In this document: positions 16,635 to 24,648 of the stretch, in pieces
Layout: every line of letters starts with the position of its first letter
Numbering within the stretch: position 1 is the stretch's first letter
From: Paenibacillus sp. FSL A5-0031
GTDB lineage: Bacteria > Bacillota > Bacilli > Paenibacillales > Paenibacillaceae
Length of the DNA stretch: 64,000 nt
Assembly: GCF_001956295.1 (NCBI RefSeq)
Contig: NZ_MRTD01000003.1
Location: 186,001-250,000 of the forward strand
Direction: 5' to 3'
Notes under the pieces: generated by a model
The model's input: only the letters and a program-made list of their open reading frames with translations
Told to the model about the DNA's origin: nothing
Databases searched by the model: none
Position numbers and translations under genes: made by a program

Positions 16635-16651
16635 TTTTACAAATTGTAAAA
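16635..16651. promoter_or_regulatory. 17-bp palindrome upstream of the O-methyltransferase gene
   Basis: TTTTACAA, A, TTGTAAAA is a perfect odd-centred palindrome ending 14 bases before the ATG, immediately ahead of the ribosome binding site. It could be an operator or a translational-control hairpin. Confidence 0.5.
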
Positions 16652-16665
16652 TTGGAGAGAGTAGA

Positions 16666-17298
16666 ATGACGTTGCAAAATGAACAATATGTGGATTCGCT
16701 TTATGTGGCAGATGCTGATCTTGAGCGTACAAAAGCAGGTATAGCGGCTAATGGAATGCCGGATATATCAGTTGCTGATGGGTATGGCAGGCTGTTAACG
16801 ATGCTTGTATCGCTGTCGAAAGCACAAAATATTATTGAAATTGGAGCACTAGGCGGCTATAGCGGCATTTGCTTGGCACGGGGCCTGCAAGAGGGCGGTA
16901 AATTAGTATCGCTTGAGCTGCTGCAAAACTATGCTGATCTAGCCAAGCTTCATATGGAAGCAGCTGGACTCGGAGATAAGGTAGAGTATAGGGTCGGTGA
17001 TGCGAAGCAAAGCCTTGCGGAGCTGAAGTCTGCTGACAGGAAGTTTGATTTCTTTTTTATCGATGCAGATAAAGAAGGATATCCCATCTATCTGGACTAC
17101 GCGATCGCGCTTGCTAATCCGGGAGCGATTATTGTAGGCGATAATATTTTACTGCGCGGAAGAACGATTGATCCAGCCAAGGAAGGTCCAGCAGTTCGTG
17201 CCGTGCGCTCTTTTAATGAGATCATTGCAACAGACGATCGTTTTCAGAGCACGATATTGCCGGGCTACGATGGATTAGCGATAGCGATTGTGAAGTAA
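16666..17298 (+). CDS. Class I SAM-dependent O-methyltransferase (YrrM/COMT type)
   Basis: 210 aa. Catechol O-methyltransferase-type motifs are IIEIGALGGYSGICLA (SAM loop), LVSLEL (ribose-binding Glu), FDFFFIDADKEGY (metal Asp) and GDNILLRGR (second metal site). The enzyme probably methylates a small hydroxylated aromatic compound or a tRNA 5-hydroxyuridine, as TrmR (YrrM) does. TTGGAGAGAG precedes the ATG. It stands alone between a divergent rRNA methyltransferase gene and the repeat region. Confidence 0.92.
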   Translation: MTLQNEQYVDSLYVADADLERTKAGIAANGMPDISVADGYGRLLTMLVSLSKAQNIIEIGALGGYSGICLARGLQEGGKLVSLELLQNYADLAKLHMEAAGLGDKVEYRVGDAKQSLAELKSADRKFDFFFIDADKEGYPIYLDYAIALANPGAIIVGDNILLRGRTIDPAKEGPAVRAVRSFNEIIATDDRFQSTILPGYDGLAIAIVK

Positions 17299-17303
17299 TA
17301 GAG

Positions 17304-17356
17304 CAAGCCCTGACTCCCATCGGTATAATGCTGGAGGGGATCAGGGCTTTTTTTTG
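17304..17356 (+). terminator. Intrinsic terminator after the O-methyltransferase gene
   Basis: AAGCCCTGA pairs with TCAGGGCTT, extended by CTCCC/GAGGG, followed by eight T. Confidence 0.9.
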
Positions 17357-17380
17357 ATAGGTGGTGGGAGTTAGGTTTGT

Positions 17381-17700
17381 TGGAAATACTCGAAGTAGGT
17401 TTTAAGAGCATATGTGTGCTTATGGGGTAGGAGTAACGTTGATTTGTGAGCTGTAAGAATCTATGTGTTCTTACAGCTTCTATTTGGCGTGTTGGGAGTG
17501 CTCGGAGTAGGTTTTAAGCGCATATGTGTGCTTATTGGGTGAAAGCAGCGTCAATTTGTGAGCTGTAAGAACCTATGTGTTCTTACAGCTTCTATTTGGC
17601 GTTGGAAGTAATCTTTAAGCGCATATGTGTGCTCATACGTAGATGTCGCATGTGTCGTATCGTTTGAACTCATTAAGAACCTATGTGCATGTACAACGAG
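17381..17700 (+). repeat. Tandem 112-bp repeat with six copies of a 20-bp hairpin unit
   Basis: Bases 17381-17492 and 17493-17604 are two near-identical 112-bp copies, and a shortened third copy follows. Inside are six imperfect palindromes built as TAAG-N4-TATGTG-N2-CTTA, at 17403, 17454, 17515, 17566, 17616 and 17674. Type A reads TAAGCGCATATGTGTGCTTA and type B TAAGAACCTATGTGTTCTTA; they alternate A, B, A, B, A, B. Type B forms a perfect 10-bp stem when flanking CTG/CAG bases are included. The sixth copy has a broken right arm. No reading frame of note crosses the region. Confidence 0.9.
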
Positions 17701-17716
17701 GGTACTACATTAATCT

Positions 17717-17757
17717 AAAAAAGGGTCATGAAGGAATTCGCATTCTCCTTCATGACC
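17717..17757 (-). terminator. Bidirectional terminator downstream of the MFS gene
   Basis: GGTCATGAAGGA pairs perfectly with TCCTTCATGACC around a 10-base loop. On the reverse strand it is followed by CCTTTTTT, ending the MFS gene. Confidence 0.9.
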
Positions 17758-17779
17758 TTTGCTGTCTCCATGTAATCGA

Positions 17780-19003
17780 TCAGCCGTCCTTGACCGGCTC
17801 TTTTGGCTGTGGCCGCTTGCGAAGCAGCGACTGCCACACCCATCCAGCGTTAATCATGAGCATGACCGCAGATAAAAGAAATAAACCTTTAATGCCGATC
17901 CAACCGGAGAGGGCACCACCCGTGATCGGGCCAATCATGTTGCCTAGACTCATTGTGCTGGTGTTGAAGCTGTAGGAACGGCTCTCCATGCCGTCAGGTG
18001 TGTATTTTCGAATAAGGGAGTTTACGGCTGGGATAAGCCCCCCGAGAAAGATGCCAAGAAAAAAGCGGGCAATGAGCAATTGCCATACAGTGCCTGCCAT
18101 CGCTTGCGGAATAAAGGCGAGCGACGAACCAACAAGCGCTACGCCAAGTACACGTTCTGCGCCGATTCGGTCACTAAGCTTACCGAGCAGCGGCGAGGAC
18201 ACGAGATTAGAGAGACCGGTGACTGATCCGACGAAGCCTGCCAAGAAAGCAAGGTTGGCCGTTGTCCCGTGAAGCTCCTGAACATAAAGCGGAATAAGCG
18301 TCATTGGGCTCATCATAGCGAATTGAATGAGAAAAGTGACGGCAAATAACGCAGTAAGCTGAGGAATGCCGCTTAACTTTCGAAAACCTTCGATGACGGA
18401 GGCTTGCACGCGAGCCGCTGCTTTCATGCGGTCAAACGGTTCTTTTACAACAAATAGAGCAAGCAGCGAGGCTGCGAACAGCAAGGCTCCTGTCAGGTAG
18501 AAGATCGGCCTAAAGCCAATAGAATCCGCGAGCAAGCCGCCAATAAATGGACCAAGTATCGTTCCGGCAATGCCTCCTGATTGAATCGTTCCCATCGCGA
18601 AGCCCATCTTGTTTTTAGGCGTTGTTGCTGAAATTAATGCGATAGATGCAGGGTTGAAGCCGGATATTGTCCCATTCACCATACGAAGCAGCAGCAAGTG
18701 CCATGGAGTTGTGGCAAACCCCATCAATACCATAACGATGGACATACCGAAACCAGAGCGGAGAAGCATCATTTTGCGACCGTACCTGTCAGCCATCTTT
18801 CCCCATATAGGTTGAAAAATAAATGACGTCACAAAGTTGCCCGCAAAAATAAGCCCAGCCCACACGCCGATCTCATGCTTATCGGTTAAACCTAAATCAA
18901 ATTGCAAATAGAGGGACAGGAACGGAATGATCATCGTCATCCCAGCCATAACGAGAAACTGTCCGAACCACAACACGATCAGATTTTTTTTCCATTGTTC
19001 CAT
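17780..19003 (-). CDS. MFS transporter, drug:H+ antiporter-1 type
   Basis: 407 aa with 12 predicted membrane segments. The signature GKMADRYGRKMMLL sits in the loop between helices 2 and 3, and GTILGPFIGGLLAD is the antiporter motif C in helix 5. It most likely exports a small toxic compound; substrate unknown. The start MEQWKKNLIVLW is the only one that keeps helix 1 intact, but there is no ribosome binding site. A TATAAT lies only 6 bases upstream of the ATG, so the message may be leaderless. Confidence 0.92.
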   Translation of the reverse strand: MEQWKKNLIVLWFGQFLVMAGMTMIIPFLSLYLQFDLGLTDKHEIGVWAGLIFAGNFVTSFIFQPIWGKMADRYGRKMMLLRSGFGMSIVMVLMGFATTPWHLLLLRMVNGTISGFNPASIALISATTPKNKMGFAMGTIQSGGIAGTILGPFIGGLLADSIGFRPIFYLTGALLFAASLLALFVVKEPFDRMKAAARVQASVIEGFRKLSGIPQLTALFAVTFLIQFAMMSPMTLIPLYVQELHGTTANLAFLAGFVGSVTGLSNLVSSPLLGKLSDRIGAERVLGVALVGSSLAFIPQAMAGTVWQLLIARFFLGIFLGGLIPAVNSLIRKYTPDGMESRSYSFNTSTMSLGNMIGPITGGALSGWIGIKGLFLLSAVMLMINAGWVWQSLLRKRPQPKEPVKDG

Positions 19004-19008
19004 AAGAA

Positions 19009-19014
19009 AATTAT
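19009..19014 (-). promoter_or_regulatory. -10 box placed for a leaderless MFS transcript
   Basis: On the reverse strand TATAAT is followed by TTTCTT and the ATG of the MFS gene. A start site 6-7 bases downstream of the box would fall on the ATG itself. No good -35 element is visible. Confidence 0.4.
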
Positions 19015-19224
19015 AACATATGTGATCGGTTCGAAAAAATTGCTTCTAATAAAATGATTAAAATGTACAATTTAAAAATATTGACTAAGTAATTTTTCTT
19101 CTTATTAAACGTTTATATTTATAATGGGATGATTTTCATAGGTCATAAGACCCTGTTGAAATAGTTATCTACTTTACTAGGCTAAAATACTTATATATTA
19201 GAGTAAAATATAGTTCTAAAGTCA

Positions 19225-19253
19225 TTGACAGACATGCTAGAACTTGATTTAAT
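19225..19253 (+). promoter_or_regulatory. Predicted sigma-A promoter of the type IV pilus locus
   Basis: A consensus -35 TTGACA is spaced exactly 17 bases from TTTAAT. It lies 71 bases before the pilB start codon in an AT-rich 320-base intergenic region. The rest of that region (19021-19224) shows only AT-rich sequence and a weaker TTGACT near 19084. No c-di-GMP riboswitch motif was seen. Confidence 0.75.
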
Positions 19254-19265
19254 TAAATCAAGTTC
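19240..19265. promoter_or_regulatory. Perfect 26-bp palindrome over the -10 box (operator candidate)
   Basis: The left arm GAACTTGATTTAA is followed with no spacer by its exact complement TTAAATCAAGTTC. It overlaps the last bases of the promoter spacer and the whole -10 TTTAAT. A repressor bound here would block transcription of the pilus genes. Confidence 0.7.
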
Positions 19266-19323
19266 CAAATTGTGAGAATATCTTTAGTATATCTACAAAT
19301 TTATCGATAGATGGTGATGAGTT

Positions 19324-20991
19324 ATGTCAGGTTTTCGTAAGCGAATAGGAGATTTGCTAGTCGAGTCTGGCGTAATTAGCGAAGAACAGCTGCAGCAGGC
19401 ATTAATTCAGCAACGGGAATTAAAGACTAGGCTTGGCGACGTATTGATTTCAAAGGGTTACATAACACAACAGCAGTTTATTGAAGCGTTGGAATTTCAG
19501 CTAGGCATACCGCATGTACAAATCTATCGCCAGAAGATAGATCCTAAGATTATACAACTTATTTCTCAGAAGCTGGCCGACCAGCATTGTGTCATGCCGC
19601 TTCGCATGGAAAGCAATAAGCTGATTCTAGCAATGGCTGATCCGCTAGATTACTTCGCAATTGATGAAATACGTATTGCTACGGGGCTTCGAATTGAGCC
19701 AGTAATCGCTTCTAAAGATGAGCTTGTACGTGCCATTAACCGTTATTATGGGCTGCAAGATACAATCGAGCAGATCAGTCAAAATTTGCAGCTAAAAGAT
19801 ATAGACGAAGATCACGCGATTTCGGATGAGGATTCTCCTGTCGTGAAAACCGTCAACCAAGTTATTGTACAAGCTGTGCAATTGGGTGCAAGTGATATTC
19901 ATCTTGATCCGCAGGACGGAAGTTTCCGCATACGTTATCGTGTGGATGGTGTGATGAGAACGGAGCGAACGCTCCCACCTAATATGCATGGCATTATTGT
20001 AGCCCGAATTAAGATTATGGCTAATTTGAACGTTGCTGAGCGACGTCTTCCGCAAGATGGACGAGTGGAGCTCGATATTGATTTTCGAAAGGTTGATGTC
20101 CGGGTTTCGACTTTGCCGACGATTCATGGTGAGAAGGTTGTTATTCGAGTATTAGATCTTGGAAATTCATTGGCGGATATTTCAAAACTAGCGTTATCCG
20201 AGCGTAATGAGCAGGTCTTTCGCAAAAGCATTGAAATGGCTTATGGGGTAGTACTTATAACAGGTCCGACAGGAAGCGGTAAGTCTACAACACTATATTC
20301 AGCGCTTGCCCATTTAAACAAAGAAGACGTGAACATCATTACAGTAGAGGACCCAGTAGAATATCAGCTTGAAGGTGTAAATCAGGTTCAGGTTAATTCT
20401 ACTAGTGGTTTGACATTCGCGAGAGGATTACGGGCTATTTTGCGGCAGGACCCGAACATCGTAATGCTAGGAGAAATTCGTGACACAGAGACAGCAGAAA
20501 TATCAGTACGTGCCGCAATGACTGGACATCTGGTTCTGAGTACATTACATACAAATAACGCAGTGAATTCAATTACAAGATTAATAGATATGGGAGTAGA
20601 GCCCTTTCTTATTTCGTCTTCTGTCAATTGTATCGTGGCACAGCGGCTTGTTAGACGGATTTGTAAGCATTGCAAGCAGAGATATACGCCGATTGATAAG
20701 GAATTAGAACTTATAACAAGCTATGGCATTCGAACGGATCACCTATACAAGGGTGCGGGCTGCGGAGAATGCGGTCGCACCGGCTATAAAGGCAGATTAG
20801 CCATTCATGAAGTGTTGCTTGTAGATAATGAACTTCGCTCCTTCATTATTTCTAAGCGATCTGACAATGAGTATTATGAACATGCACTCAAGCAAGGAAT
20901 GATCCCAATCATGGTGGATGGATTAAGTAAAGCAGCAGAAGGGCTTACAACGGTTACTGAGGTTTTTCGTGTGTTAGGACTTGGAGAATAA
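19324..20991 (+). CDS. pilB: Type IV pilus assembly ATPase PilB
   Basis: 555 aa. The N-terminal MshEN-type domain (about 5-140; RIGDLLVESGVISEEQL) is a c-di-GMP-binding fold in other bacteria. The ATPase core has Walker A GPTGSGKST (314-322), the Asp box and Walker B IVMLGEIRD with E384, the His box GHLVLSTLHT, and a zinc tetracysteine (C447, C450, C480, C483) typical of PilB/GspE but not PilT. It powers pilus extension on the cytoplasmic face. GATGGTGATG precedes the ATG. First gene of the pilus cluster. Confidence 0.96.
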   Translation: MSGFRKRIGDLLVESGVISEEQLQQALIQQRELKTRLGDVLISKGYITQQQFIEALEFQLGIPHVQIYRQKIDPKIIQLISQKLADQHCVMPLRMESNKLILAMADPLDYFAIDEIRIATGLRIEPVIASKDELVRAINRYYGLQDTIEQISQNLQLKDIDEDHAISDEDSPVVKTVNQVIVQAVQLGASDIHLDPQDGSFRIRYRVDGVMRTERTLPPNMHGIIVARIKIMANLNVAERRLPQDGRVELDIDFRKVDVRVSTLPTIHGEKVVIRVLDLGNSLADISKLALSERNEQVFRKSIEMAYGVVLITGPTGSGKSTTLYSALAHLNKEDVNIITVEDPVEYQLEGVNQVQVNSTSGLTFARGLRAILRQDPNIVMLGEIRDTETAEISVRAAMTGHLVLSTLHTNNAVNSITRLIDMGVEPFLISSSVNCIVAQRLVRRICKHCKQRYTPIDKELELITSYGIRTDHLYKGAGCGECGRTGYKGRLAIHEVLLVDNELRSFIISKRSDNEYYEHALKQGMIPIMVDGLSKAAEGLTTVTEVFRVLGLGE

Positions 20992-21026
20992 AGGCTAGTT
21001 AGTTATTGCCAGGAGGGGGGCTGTAC

Positions 21027-22064
21027 ATGCAGGCAGAGGAAATGCTTCGCTTAGCTCATTCCAAACAAGCATCTGATATTCACATCACAGTTAATTCTCC
21101 CATCATATTCCGAATTCACGGAGAATTAATACCCATAAATGATGAGTTACTAAAGCCGATTGATACGCTCGAGCTCGCTAAGCAATTCATGAATGAAGAA
21201 CAGTATACTGCGCTTCAACAAAACGGTGACGTTGATTTTTCTTACGGAGTAGCAGGACTCGCCAGATTTAGAATAAACGCGTATAAGCAGCGAGGCAGCG
21301 TTGGACTAGCTATTCGAATAGTGCCCAGCCGAATTCCTACTATGGAGGAGCTGCGGCTGCCGCGGATGGCGTCTGAATTTGCGAAGAAACCACAAGGTTT
21401 ACTACTAGTAACTGGGCCTACGGGAAGCGGGAAGTCTACCACGTTAGCATCCATCATCGACCATCTAAACCGAACGGAAAATGCTCATATTATAACACTT
21501 GAGGACCCTATAGAGTTTATATATGATCATAAGAAATCGATGGTCAATCAGCGTGAGGTTGGTCTGGATACGCCGTCCTTCTCTGATGGCCTGCGAGCAG
21601 CGCTCAGACAGGATCCAGATATTGTACTCGTAGGTGAGATGCGAGATTTAGAAACGATAAGTACAGCAATTAGTGCAGCAGAAACTGGACATCTCGTATT
21701 TGGCACCTTACATACTGCGGACGCACCGCAAACGATAGATCGTATTATTGATGTTTTCCCGCCTGCGATGCAGGCGCAAATTCGAATTCAGCTTGCAGCC
21801 GTTTTACTAGGCGTCATCTCACAACGTCTATTGCCTAAGTCCGACGGAAATGGAAGAACAGCTGCCTTTGAAGTTCTTGTCAATACGCCCGCTGTTTCAA
21901 ATCTAATACGATCCGAGAAGATTTATCAAATACGTTCTGTTATGCAGACTGGCAAGGCGTTAGGTATGCAGACAATGGAGTATTCGCTGCGGGAACTCGT
22001 GCAGCAGGGGCAGGTTAAAATAGAAGCTGCACGTGAAGCATTATTCGGATTCGGTGAGTTATAA
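21027..22064 (+). CDS. pilT: Type IV pilus retraction ATPase PilT
   Basis: 345 aa from ATG 21027, 8 bases after AGGAGGGGG. Residues 15-30 (QASDIHITVNSPIIFRI) are the usual PilT N-terminus. Walker A is GPTGSGKST (130-138), followed by DPIEFIYDHKKSMVNQREVG, the VGEMRD Walker B, and GHLVFGTLHTADAPQTIDRIID with the His box. There is no zinc tetracysteine. Its presence implies retractable pili and possibly twitching. It lies 35 bases after pilB. Confidence 0.95.
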   Translation: MQAEEMLRLAHSKQASDIHITVNSPIIFRIHGELIPINDELLKPIDTLELAKQFMNEEQYTALQQNGDVDFSYGVAGLARFRINAYKQRGSVGLAIRIVPSRIPTMEELRLPRMASEFAKKPQGLLLVTGPTGSGKSTTLASIIDHLNRTENAHIITLEDPIEFIYDHKKSMVNQREVGLDTPSFSDGLRAALRQDPDIVLVGEMRDLETISTAISAAETGHLVFGTLHTADAPQTIDRIIDVFPPAMQAQIRIQLAAVLLGVISQRLLPKSDGNGRTAAFEVLVNTPAVSNLIRSEKIYQIRSVMQTGKALGMQTMEYSLRELVQQGQVKIEAAREALFGFGEL

Positions 22065-22097
22065 GTTTAATATTCGAGTTTCATTGGAGTGGGTAAA

Positions 22098-23309
22098 ATG
22101 CCGAAATATCGGTACAAAGCGATTACTTCCAGTGGCAAGAAGTCAATTGGAATTCTTGAAGCGAATACGATGCAACGTGCACGCGAGGCTCTGAACGAGA
22201 AGGGCTTGTGGGTTACGGATATATTAGATACGAATGAAACGACGTTATACAAGGATATATCGTTTGGCGGGCCGCGAGTCAAGATGGATCAGTTTAATGT
22301 CTTTTGCAGACAGCTCGCTACTCTGTATCAAGCGGGTATTAGTTTAGTAGAGGCTGTTCAAATTTTGAGTGAACAGACCGATAGCAAAACCTTATCCAAA
22401 CTTCTCGCAGCCATTGCTGAAGAAATGAGAGGCGGCAAGCAGTTCTCTGAATCAGTGTCCGCATACCCTACCGTTTTCTCGCCTATATTTGTTAGCATGG
22501 TTCAGGCAGGTGAAGTAGCAGGAAATCTGGATACGATGCTGCATCGGTTAGCTGTTTTCTTTGAGAAAGAGCGCAACACAAGAGAAAAGGTAAAGTCAGC
22601 AATGGTCTATCCGACGGTGATGCTCGTAATGATGGTTCTCGTCGTTATTTTCATGATGCTTTTTGTTATTCCTCAGTATGTGACAAGCTTTGCGGGTATG
22701 GGAATCGAGCTGCCAATGCCAACGCGCATCGTTATGTCAGTTAGTGAATTTATGCAAAACTTCTGGTATATCGTAATTGCTACAATGTTTGTGCCGAGCT
22801 TATTATGGAAATTTTTTAGACGCACAGCTTCCGGTAGACAAAAGTTGGACTACTTGCTTCTCAAAATACCGGTATTCGGCACATTATGGCATAAGCAAGC
22901 AATTGCCCGTTTCTCAAGAACGTTTAGTTCACTTATAGCTGCTGCTATTCCGATTATGCAAGGCTTGTCTATCGTCTCGAATGTTGTAGGAAATGAGGCA
23001 ATGGGGAAGGTGATTTCTGATACTCGGGAAAAGGTTCTAAGTGGGGAAACGATGTCAGAAACGATTAAACAATCCAAGCTTTTTCCACCAATGGTTGTTC
23101 AAATGATGGCTATCGGGGAGCGTTCAGGTTCAACTGAGGACATGCTGGATAAGGTTGCAGATTTTTATGAGTCAGACGTTGATCAGATGGCGGACCGTCT
23201 CAAGTCGCTTTTAGAGCCGCTTATGATTGTTCTGCTAACGGGTGTGGTAGGAGTCATCGTTATGGCGGTCATGATGCCGACTTTTAAGATGATGCAGAGC
23301 TATTTATAG
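22098..23309 (+). CDS. pilC: Type IV pilus inner-membrane platform protein PilC
   Basis: 403 aa. It has a cytosolic N-terminal MPKYRYKAITSSGKKSIG, then two T2SSF domains (about 70-195 and 270-395) with three membrane segments (near 170-190, 215-240 and 375-400) and the family block LATLYQAGISLVEAVQIL. It couples PilB and PilT to the growing fibre. ATG 22098 follows GGAGTGGG; the GTG three codons upstream is less likely. Confidence 0.95.
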   Translation: MPKYRYKAITSSGKKSIGILEANTMQRAREALNEKGLWVTDILDTNETTLYKDISFGGPRVKMDQFNVFCRQLATLYQAGISLVEAVQILSEQTDSKTLSKLLAAIAEEMRGGKQFSESVSAYPTVFSPIFVSMVQAGEVAGNLDTMLHRLAVFFEKERNTREKVKSAMVYPTVMLVMMVLVVIFMMLFVIPQYVTSFAGMGIELPMPTRIVMSVSEFMQNFWYIVIATMFVPSLLWKFFRRTASGRQKLDYLLLKIPVFGTLWHKQAIARFSRTFSSLIAAAIPIMQGLSIVSNVVGNEAMGKVISDTREKVLSGETMSETIKQSKLFPPMVVQMMAIGERSGSTEDMLDKVADFYESDVDQMADRLKSLLEPLMIVLLTGVVGVIVMAVMMPTFKMMQSYL

Positions 23310-23347
23310 ATTGATGTTTCCAAATTACGGAGAATAAGCGTTATCCA

Positions 23348-23378
23348 CTCTGAGCATAGATGTACCCCTTGCTCAGAG
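23348..23378 (+). repeat. Intergenic stem-loop between pilC and the pilin gene
   Basis: CTCTGAGCA pairs perfectly with TGCTCAGAG over a 13-base loop. It lacks a T tract, so it is more likely a processing or mRNA-stabilising hairpin than a terminator. Confidence 0.65.
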
Positions 23379-23394
23379 CTGCTTAAATGTCGTA

Positions 23395-23423
23395 TTGGTT
23401 TCTTGGTTTTAATTGTTTTAAAT
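23395..23423 (+). promoter_or_regulatory. Candidate promoter of the pilin gene
   Basis: TTGGTT and TTAAAT are 17 bases apart, 30 bases before the pilin start and just after the stem-loop. The region is AT-rich, so the match may be by chance. Confidence 0.35.
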
Positions 23424-23452
23424 ATGCTTTGAAAATTGAGAGGAGAATGTTT

Positions 23453-23803
23453 ATGTTGATGGCATTGAAACGGAATCAAAAGGGTCTTACACTTATCGAG
23501 TTGCTTGCGGTGTTAGTTATTGTTGGGATTATTGCTGCGATTGCTATCCCGGCTATTGGGAACACGATTAACAATTCAAAAATAAAAGCAGACGCTGCTA
23601 CCGACCAAATTATTATCGAATCTGTGTTACGGTACGTGATTGATGAAGAGAAAACTGCAACTGTGACAGATGCGGTTATTGACACAGAATTAGTAACTAA
23701 GGGATATTTAAATGCTATGCCTACTTGGAAAGTAACAGGTAATGCTAAGACTAAATTTACTGCAACGCTTAACGCAAATAAATGGACAGTAACCTTAAGC
23801 TAA
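23453..23803 (+). CDS. pilA: Major type IV pilin (PilA-like prepilin)
   Basis: 116 aa. A short positive leader MLMALKRNQKG is followed by the class III signal LTLIELLAVLVIVGI, with cleavage expected after Gly11 and a Glu at mature position 5. The rest is a small soluble domain of about 80 residues, ending WTVTLS without cysteines. GAGGAG stands 7 bases before ATG 23453, so the 22 codons opened further upstream are discarded. Its place after pilC and its flanking hairpins suggest it is the major subunit. Confidence 0.92.
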   Translation: MLMALKRNQKGLTLIELLAVLVIVGIIAAIAIPAIGNTINNSKIKADAATDQIIIESVLRYVIDEEKTATVTDAVIDTELVTKGYLNAMPTWKVTGNAKTKFTATLNANKWTVTLS

Positions 23804-23814
23804 TAACAATAGTA

Positions 23815-23846
23815 TAGAAAGGCAACCTCTTAAGGTTGCCTTTCTA
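23815..23846 (+). terminator. Hairpin terminator or attenuator after the pilin gene
   Basis: TAGAAAGGCAACC pairs with GGTTGCCTTTCTA, a perfect 13-bp stem with a 6-base loop. The T tail lies within the stem, so it may only partly stop transcription into pilD. Confidence 0.75.
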
Positions 23847-23874
23847 TAAATCTCCAAAACAAAGAAGGGTCAAA

Positions 23875-24648
23875 ATGATTACACCAGCTATTATCGCATT
23901 CGCGTTTTTTGGGCTGCTTCTTAGCGGTGTGCTTAACGCTGTTGCTATCCGATGGGATGAACGGCTTTTTCCTGTTTATCCACCTACATACGAACTCAAC
24001 AATCAAACAAAGCCGAAACGGCATGCGATTATACCGTTTCTATCTGTTCTAATCTCGATGCTCAATAGCACAGTAAGTACCAATCGTATAGTGTGGCGCT
24101 ACCCCGTAGGCGATCTCATAACGGCCGTTCTGTTTGCTCATGCCGCCTATTACATAGGCTGGAAGCTCGAACTGTTCGCTGTTCTATTTTTCATCAGTAT
24201 TTTAGTTATCATCGTACAAACAGATCTTACCGATATGATTATTCCAAATAAAGTGGTGGTGGTTGGTGTCGTCGGTGCAATATGCATCCGATTACTCGTT
24301 CATCCGCTTCCATTATTGAATTATGGCATTGCTGCTATTACGGGCAGCGGGGCGTTGTTAATCATTGGCATCATTGGAGATAAGGTGTTGAAGAAAGAAA
24401 CGATGGGTGGCGGAGACATCAAGCTTTATGTGTTCATTGGCTTGATCTTAGGCGTTAAGCTCACCTTGCTCAGTTTGTTTCTCGCCAGTTTATTTGGATT
24501 AATCGGAGGGCTTGCTTTGATTGCAACAGGGGCACAGTCCAGAGGCAAAACGATACCGTTCGGACCCTATATCGCTGCAGGTGCATTAGCGGCTTATTAT
24601 TGGGGGAACGGCTTGATTGGATGGTATTTATCTTTGCTGATGTTTTAG
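23875..24648 (+). CDS. pilD: Prepilin peptidase PilD
   Basis: 257 aa, polytopic. The two active-site aspartates of this aspartic protease family are in QTDLTDMIIPNK and GGGDIKLY. The N-terminal cytosolic loop normally carries two C-x2-C zinc pairs and the methyltransferase part. Here the loop (about residues 25-80) aligns with the framework (IPFLSVL, RYPVGDL) but has no cysteines. ATG 23875 follows AAGAAGGG. It should process the pilin and the minor pilins of this cluster. Confidence 0.92.
   Translation: MITPAIIAFAFFGLLLSGVLNAVAIRWDERLFPVYPPTYELNNQTKPKRHAIIPFLSVLISMLNSTVSTNRIVWRYPVGDLITAVLFAHAAYYIGWKLELFAVLFFISILVIIVQTDLTDMIIPNKVVVVGVVGAICIRLLVHPLPLLNYGIAAITGSGALLIIGIIGDKVLKKETMGGGDIKLYVFIGLILGVKLTLLSLFLASLFGLIGGLALIATGAQSRGKTIPFGPYIAAGALAAYYWGNGLIGWYLSLLMF

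Noticed and set aside
17381-17700. CRISPR array
   Set aside because: Units are palindromic with spacings of 50-61 bases, the spacers themselves repeat, and no cas gene is present.
19021-19323. c-di-GMP riboswitch ahead of the pilus operon, as in some clostridia
   Set aside because: Neither class I nor class II motifs could be found by eye in this AT-rich leader.
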